Shown here piece after piece: positions 59,326 through 64,000 of a stretch of DNA of 64,000 nt. The notes below the pieces were generated by a model. It was not told the DNA's origin and did no database searches. It saw nothing but the letters and a program-made list of their open reading frames with translations. Positions within the stretch are counted from its first letter, which is position 1. Each line of letters begins with the position of its first letter. The position numbers and the translations under genes were made by a program. Location: NCBI GenBank assembly GCA_964017965.1, contig CAXHNV010000006.1, positions 28,002 to 92,001 on the forward strand, in the 5' to 3' direction. This DNA is from UBA2883 sp964017965. Lineage in GTDB: Bacteria; Cyanobacteriota; Vampirovibrionia; Gastranaerophilales; Gastranaerophilaceae.

Positions 59326-60909
59326 CTATAATAATTTTATGTCTTCGATTGCAGATGTGGTTGGTTTAATATCAAACTCTGTTTTAAGAGTTTCTGTAAG
59401 TGTAGGATTCAACATAATCGGAGTACATTTACTTAAAAAGATATTTTTTACCCCGCGTTTTTTAAGGTTAAGGATATTAGAAATCGTGTGCTTATCACAT
59501 TTTGAAATAAACACTGAAATACCGATATCATAGTTATTAGCAGATTCTTGAATCTTTTCAAGGATTCTGTATAACATATAAAAATCCGGAGCGGAATTAA
59601 TTACGAGCGAATTGTGTCTATGCGGCATTTCTGATAAAGAAATAACAAATGTTTCTTTATCAACCTGTGATAGAAGCGCATCAAAATACTTGTTCAAAAG
59701 AACGGTATTTATTTCTGTCGGAAGTATGATAATTTTTTTATACTTATCCATATTCAAGATAAGTTCATCCATTTTATCCGACAGAACTTCTTCTGAACAA
59801 CCGAGTTTAATCGATTGACGATGTTGTCCTTTTTTAAACCCTCGAGCAGACAATGCAGAGTTCACAAGCGGAGTAAAATCGTTGTTTTTGATTTTAATAA
59901 CCCCTTGCGGTACAAAATTATCTGTTGTGAACAAACGTCCGCGATACAAATATTCTATTGTTTCAAGAGAATGTTTCGCAATCAGGATAGAGCCCGGGAA
60001 TGTTGCAAAATCAAGCAGGCAGTTTTCTATCCCTTTACCAAATTGACCGCGCAAATGCGGATATTCCTGAAACTTCGGATAGGTAAAGACTTCTACCATT
60101 TCACCGTGGGTATAGACATCAATTGCTTTATCTTGAGTGAAATCGAGTACGTTTTTAAGCTCTTGAATATTAGTCCCGGCAACAAGAATACATTTATTAG
60201 GACGGGTTGAATAAGAGACTTCGCCTTCTGTTTGAGCGCCGAATCGTTCGTTCTTGATACGGAAGAGACGTTTTGTGAGGCAAAAATCCACATCAATAGC
60301 TTTTGATATTTTCTTTTTGAAAATATGGACTGACGAATTTGGATAATTTAATGTGTTCAAAAGATAAAGAATTTCAGAAAAAGCTCTCTCGTCATTAAGC
60401 CCGTAAGATTGTATTTCAACAAGGTTGATACAAATACTTTTAAGTATCATAAAGATTACTTCAAAAAGGTTTCTTTTATCTTCTGAAACATACTTAAATT
60501 TTTCATTGAACTCTTTTTCACCGAGTTGTATAAGTTCAGAGATATCTAATTGTTTATGAAGTTTGAGTTCTGAAGCTACACATTGAAACTCGATATTTCT
60601 TGATTTACATATTTTTTTATAGGTATTAATAGATTCAATTATGATGACTTTCAGGTTCATCAAAGTTTTATAGAACTGTTCATTTCCTGTCTCAAGATTA
60701 GACATCAAACCTGAAAGAGTGTTAAGGATAATACCTTCTGTAGCATCGTTTTTCAGACCTAATCTTTTGAGTTTAATTGTATAAAATGCAAGCTGCTTAA
60801 GGTACATAACCAGCACTTCTCTAAGCGATGAAGTTCGTGGGTTTATGGAACAGATACCTTTTGAGATACAGCTGTCGTATTGATAATCTTCGTGGTAATT
60901 GTAAAACAT
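59326..60909 (-). CDS. Hcp-fold protein lacking most cluster ligands
   Basis: This 527-aa protein follows the hybrid cluster protein (Hcp) fold: SSLREVLVMYLKQLAFYTIK near the N-terminus, VYTHGEMVEVFTYPKFQ with LRGQFGKG and DFATFPGSIL, and the diagnostic end NIFLSKCTPIMLNPTLTETL then FDIKPTT. However, the ligand positions of Hcp (His, three or four Cys, Glu) are mostly replaced. Only the glutamate in THGEM and the N-terminal CISKGIC remain. Catalysis of hydroxylamine or NO chemistry is therefore doubtful. A GATAAT hexamer lies six bases before the ATG. Confidence 0.78.
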   Translation of the reverse strand: MFYNYHEDYQYDSCISKGICSINPRTSSLREVLVMYLKQLAFYTIKLKRLGLKNDATEGIILNTLSGLMSNLETGNEQFYKTLMNLKVIIIESINTYKKICKSRNIEFQCVASELKLHKQLDISELIQLGEKEFNEKFKYVSEDKRNLFEVIFMILKSICINLVEIQSYGLNDERAFSEILYLLNTLNYPNSSVHIFKKKISKAIDVDFCLTKRLFRIKNERFGAQTEGEVSYSTRPNKCILVAGTNIQELKNVLDFTQDKAIDVYTHGEMVEVFTYPKFQEYPHLRGQFGKGIENCLLDFATFPGSILIAKHSLETIEYLYRGRLFTTDNFVPQGVIKIKNNDFTPLVNSALSARGFKKGQHRQSIKLGCSEEVLSDKMDELILNMDKYKKIIILPTEINTVLLNKYFDALLSQVDKETFVISLSEMPHRHNSLVINSAPDFYMLYRILEKIQESANNYDIGISVFISKCDKHTISNILNLKKRGVKNIFLSKCTPIMLNPTLTETLKTEFDIKPTTSAIEDIKLL

Positions 60910-60961
60910 ACCGGTATTATCAAAAGATTAGAGACAAAAAGTAATTCCCCGATTGGCTAGA

Positions 60962-61939
60962 CTATTTTATATAACTATGGATATCAGAGTTAATACCTTT
61001 AGCTTTACAAAGCTTCTTAAGCTTAGATATAGCACGGTTTTCGATTTGACGAATACGTTCTCTTGATACGCTGAAATAGTTACCGACTTCTTCAAGGGTA
61101 CGTTTTTCACCTGCTGAATCAAGTCCATAGCGCAAGATAAGAACATCACGTTCTTTAGGACTAAGTTGTTCAAGCATTTTTGTCGTATCAAACTGTAAGT
61201 TTTCGTTTGAAACCATAAGTTCAGGCGCTGCAGAACTTTCGTCAACTATATAGTCAATAATCTTGTTAGCATCTTCTTTTTGATTAGTCGGGGTATCTAT
61301 ACTAATGGTTGTTTGCGCCGATTTAGAAATTTCAGCAAGTTTTTGTATAGAGATACCGAGTTCATCAGCAAGCTCGTGCTTTGTAGGAGTTCTGCCGAGT
61401 TTTGAACCTAGTGATAAAGATGTTTTCTTGATACGTGTCAAAGTATCAATAAGGTGCATAGGAAGTCTTATCATTCTAGATTTGTCGGCTATAGCACGCG
61501 TGATTGACTGTTGAATCCACCACGTTGCGTATGTTGAGAACTTGAACCCTTTTTTATAGTCAAATTTTTCGGTCGCTCTGATTAGCCCCATATTCCCTTC
61601 TTGAATGAGGTCAAGGAATGACAGACCGCGTCCTGCGTATTTTTTAGCGATACTAACTACCAAACGCAAGTTAGCATTGATCAGAATTTTTCTTGAAAGT
61701 TCACAGTTTTCTTCTTTGATTTTTTTAGCTATTTCAAGTTCTTCTTCTTTAGATAGCAAAGGGATTTTCCCGATTTGCTGCAAATATATTTTAACAGAAT
61801 CATCGACACCGGCATCGCCTTCGACTTCTGTTTTTAGATTTTCTTCTTCCTGAGCGATATCATTTTCAAACTGGTCAAAATCAATACCTTCATCAGAAAT
61901 ATCATCTATACCAATATTAAAATTTTCAACATCATTCAT
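60962..61939 (-). CDS. rpoD: RNA polymerase sigma factor, RpoD/SigA type
   Basis: The 325-aa sigma factor has region 1.2 (VKIYLQQIGKIPLLSKEEE), region 2 (RLVVSIAKKYAGRGLSFLDL, then STYATWWIQQSITRAIAD), region 3 (KHELADELGISIQKLAEIS) and region 4 HTH (LEEVGNYFSVSRERIRQIE). The N-terminus is a short acidic stretch instead of the long E. coli region 1.1. It starts one base inside the stop of the rlmB-type gene (TAATG). It could be the primary sigma factor or a closely related group 2 factor. Confidence 0.93.
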   Translation of the reverse strand: MNDVENFNIGIDDISDEGIDFDQFENDIAQEEENLKTEVEGDAGVDDSVKIYLQQIGKIPLLSKEEELEIAKKIKEENCELSRKILINANLRLVVSIAKKYAGRGLSFLDLIQEGNMGLIRATEKFDYKKGFKFSTYATWWIQQSITRAIADKSRMIRLPMHLIDTLTRIKKTSLSLGSKLGRTPTKHELADELGISIQKLAEISKSAQTTISIDTPTNQKEDANKIIDYIVDESSAAPELMVSNENLQFDTTKMLEQLSPKERDVLILRYGLDSAGEKRTLEEVGNYFSVSRERIRQIENRAISKLKKLCKAKGINSDIHSYIK

Positions 61940-62688
61940 TATTTATTTTCCTTATTCTTAGCGAGTTTTTGACGCACGCTTTCATAAACTACAATACTAA
62001 GAGCGTTAGAAACATTCAACGAATTAAAATTATTAAACATTGGAATATTCACCTTAAAATCAGCTAATTTTAATAACGTTTTTGAAACGCCTGAATGTTC
62101 ACCGCCCATAATCACTGCAAAATTCATATCACAGTAATCAATATCATAATAATTCTGTTCTGCTGACGCATCAGTTGCAATTACCCACCAGTTGTTATCC
62201 TTAAGAGTTTGAACGGCACCTGATAGGCTATTGACTTTTATAATATCAATATGATTCACTGCACCTGCGCTTGTTTTTTCTACTACGGATGTAATCTGAC
62301 AATTCCGTCTTGAAGGTATAAGAACCCCTTTGATTCCTGCACAGACACAGGTTCTTATTATTGCACCTATGTTGTGTACGTCTTCTACTCCGTCTAATAT
62401 AACAAGCGAAGCATTTTCTTTATACTTACTGATAAAATCGTCTAATTCAACATAATTTATCGGTGCGATTTGGGCTATTACACCTTGATGATTAAGCCCG
62501 TCATATTGAGCCAGTTTATCTCTGCCAACAAACTGAAACACGACTGAACGTTGTTGAGCAAGAGTTTTTATTTGTTCTATTTTATTATCGGAATGGTTAG
62601 TACGTGAGATGAGAATTTTGTTAATTTCTCTATCACTTTGAAGCGCTTCTATTACCGCATTTTTACCATAAACAATATTATCCTGCAT
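61939..62688 (-). CDS. rlmB: TrmH-family 23S rRNA methyltransferase (RlmB-like)
   Basis: This 249-aa SPOUT methyltransferase probably makes 2'-O-methylguanosine in 23S rRNA. It has the N-terminal L30e-like domain (YGKNAVIEALQSDREINKIL) and the knotted domain motifs DGVEDVHNIGAIIRT, IPSRRNCQIT, MGGEHSG and NSLNVSNALSIVVYE. Start ATG 62688 has AGGTG five bases upstream. It is followed directly by rpoD and preceded by nadA; all appear to be one operon. Confidence 0.9.
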   Translation of the reverse strand: MQDNIVYGKNAVIEALQSDREINKILISRTNHSDNKIEQIKTLAQQRSVVFQFVGRDKLAQYDGLNHQGVIAQIAPINYVELDDFISKYKENASLVILDGVEDVHNIGAIIRTCVCAGIKGVLIPSRRNCQITSVVEKTSAGAVNHIDIIKVNSLSGAVQTLKDNNWWVIATDASAEQNYYDIDYCDMNFAVIMGGEHSGVSKTLLKLADFKVNIPMFNNFNSLNVSNALSIVVYESVRQKLAKNKENK

Positions 62689-62696
62689 AATTTCAC

Positions 62697-63626
62697 CTAT
62701 TTTGAAGCTTCTAACATTCTGTCAATACAGGCAACGGCTTTTTTAGCAATTTCTTCGTCTACTGTAATTTCGTGTTGTTCTTTATCAAGAGCGTTGTATA
62801 TATCTTGAAGTGTGTGCCATTTCATATTCGGGCAGATAACGCTATTTTTGATAAGGATGAATTCTTTATCCGGATAATCACGTTTTAATCTGTCAACAAC
62901 ACCTTTTTCGGTAGCTATGATAAAAGTTTTTTTGTCACTTTCGATTGCATATTTCATTATGCCTGTTGTGCTTCCTACGTAGTCTGCAAGTTTAACCACT
63001 TCGTGATGACACTCAGGGTGTGCAAGAACCGGAGCGTTCGGATATTTTTCTCTTGCTTCTAAGATATCTTTCGGTTTAATTTGCAAGTGAGTAGGGCAGA
63101 AACCCGGATATGTAGTAACTTTTATATTTCCTAATTTATGTTCAACCCATTTACCCAGATATGTATCAGGTAAGAAAAGGATTTCTTTTTCGTTCATGGA
63201 TTGAACAACTTTAACGGCGTTTGAACTCGTACAGCACATATCGCATTCTGATTTAACTTCTGCTGTTGAATTTATATAGCAGACAACCGGAATGTTCGGG
63301 TGCTGCGATTTAAACTCACGAACTTGCGCTAAATCAACCATATCTGCCATTTTACAACCTGATTCCAATCGAGGAAGCAGCACTTTTTTATCAGGAGAAA
63401 GTATTTTAGCTGTTTGAGCCATAAAATAAACCCCTGCAAAAACTATTATGTCTGCGTCTGTTTCGTTAGCTTTTTGGCTTAAGTAAAGTGAATCACCGAC
63501 ATAATCCGCTACTTCATCTATTTCAATGTTTTGATATGAATGCGCTAAAATAACAGCATTCTTTTTTTGTTTTAATTCTTTTATTTTTTCAACAATATTA
63601 CTCATCGTGTTCAATTCCATACCCAT
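62697..63626 (-). CDS. nadA: Quinolinate synthase
   Basis: NadA condenses iminoaspartate with dihydroxyacetone phosphate to quinolinate in NAD biosynthesis. The 309-aa protein carries the three [4Fe-4S] cysteines (ESGCKMADM, GFCPTH and SVICPNMKWHTL) and conserved HSYQNIEIDEVAD, CYINSTAEVKSECDMCCTSS and AHPECHHEV. TATAAT lies seven bases before ATG 63626, so a leaderless start there is plausible; MSNIVEK (63605) is an alternative. nadB and nadC are not in the window. Confidence 0.95.
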   Translation of the reverse strand: MGMELNTMSNIVEKIKELKQKKNAVILAHSYQNIEIDEVADYVGDSLYLSQKANETDADIIVFAGVYFMAQTAKILSPDKKVLLPRLESGCKMADMVDLAQVREFKSQHPNIPVVCYINSTAEVKSECDMCCTSSNAVKVVQSMNEKEILFLPDTYLGKWVEHKLGNIKVTTYPGFCPTHLQIKPKDILEAREKYPNAPVLAHPECHHEVVKLADYVGSTTGIMKYAIESDKKTFIIATEKGVVDRLKRDYPDKEFILIKNSVICPNMKWHTLQDIYNALDKEQHEITVDEEIAKKAVACIDRMLEASK

Positions 63627-63655
63627 TTTTAATATTATACAACAAAAAAATTTTG

Positions 63656-64000
63656 TTATACTTTCCCTTCGAAACGTTTGTCGAATTTGTGGTGTTTGGT
63701 GCTGAAGTTGTCAACTTCGTACCGGTTATCAGGATAAAATATTACCCGCAGTGCGTTCATCCTGTCCGTCCGAACTACCCTTGTGCGCTCCAGTATCTTC
63801 ATCGTCACAGGCGAAGGATGTCCATACTTATTGTACCCTACAGATACCAGCGACGCCTTCGGATTCAACCGCTCCAACAACTCCTTATCCACAACTCCCC
63901 TCGCTCCGTGATGTCCTACCTTGAATATCGTAACTTCTTTAGGCAAATTTGCCTTCCTCAAAGCCCTTACTCCTGCGTCACCCGTGAACAACATACTATT
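63656..64000 (-). CDS. ComEC/Rec2 C-terminal metallo-beta-lactamase domain (5' part outside window)
   Basis: The visible 115 codons match the end of ComEC, the competence DNA-uptake channel protein: LFTGDAGVRALRKAN, the KVGHHGARGVVD motif, SVGYNKYGHPSPVTMKILER and RTDRMNALRV. Family order and HHG/GHP motifs are clear. The upstream membrane part lies off the right end. The base composition is clearly richer in G and C than in neighbouring genes. Stand-alone MBL-fold competence-like proteins are an alternative. Confidence 0.82.
   Translation of the reverse strand, partial: NSMLFTGDAGVRALRKANLPKEVTIFKVGHHGARGVVDKELLERLNPKASLVSVGYNKYGHPSPVTMKILERTRVVRTDRMNALRVIFYPDNRYEVDNFSTKHHKFDKRFEGKV

Noticed and set aside
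1..64000. CRISPR arrays, tRNA or rRNA genes, and insertion sequences
   Set aside because: I saw no regularly spaced repeats, no cloverleaf-like segment with a CCA-proximal stem, and no transposase frame. This was by eye only; a covariance search could still find a tRNA.

Overview
The window looks like a chromosome segment from a gut-type Gastranaerophilales (Melainabacteria / Vampirovibrionia, the non-photosynthetic sister group of Cyanobacteria). The evidence is low GC, Omp85 with cyanobacterial-style POTRAs, OmpH/Skp, two-partner secretion and an autotransporter (so a diderm envelope), together with Firmicutes-like housekeeping genes such as mini-RNase III, RimP-NusA and ComEC. This taxonomic call is an inference from gene content; no 16S or tRNA gene was seen.

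Layout. 1-5.9 kb: gyrA (3' end outside), a SWIM/SNF2 helicase and uridine phosphorylase. 5.9-17.2 kb: a minus-strand block of short-tailed-phage morphogenesis genes in almost exact T7 order (scaffold, capsid, decoration-like protein, tail tubular A, tail tubular B, gp13-like protein, Ser/Asn-rich virion protein, amidase, holin-like protein, tail fibre/collar proteins, large terminase). 17.4-23.9 kb: housekeeping genes (paired fluoride channels, mini-RNase III, holB, holA, clpP, a uridine-kinase-like gene). 23.9-26.2 kb: the missing portal gene plus a small zinc-ribbon protein. The two phage blocks each sit behind a copy of the same 89-bp promoter/leader, and no integrase, repressor or replication gene is visible. 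This arrangement is what a domesticated particle such as a gene transfer agent would look like, and it is the main candidate for an undescribed system here.

26.5-39 kb: rpsP-rnpA, a GGGtGRT / NifU-like pair, phosphoesterase, apt, a membrane glycosyltransferase, ACT, TPR and PilZ proteins, rimP-nusA and recF. 39-49.7 kb: bamA, skp/ompH, an orphan soluble FlhA-type (FHIPEP) domain protein, a Ski2-like helicase, a 47-codon small ORF on the other strand and a two-component operon. 49.7-59.3 kb: a divergent TpsA/TpsB pair, with 462-bp internal repeats in tpsA, and a large autotransporter. 59.3-64 kb: an Hcp-fold protein that has lost most cluster ligands, then rpoD, an rlmB-type methyltransferase, nadA and the C-terminus of ComEC.

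A cross-cutting pattern: about ten genes have a -10-like hexamer six or seven bases upstream of the start codon and no Shine-Dalgarno sequence, suggesting that leaderless transcripts are common in this genome. The other genes have ordinary GGAG-type ribosome binding sites.
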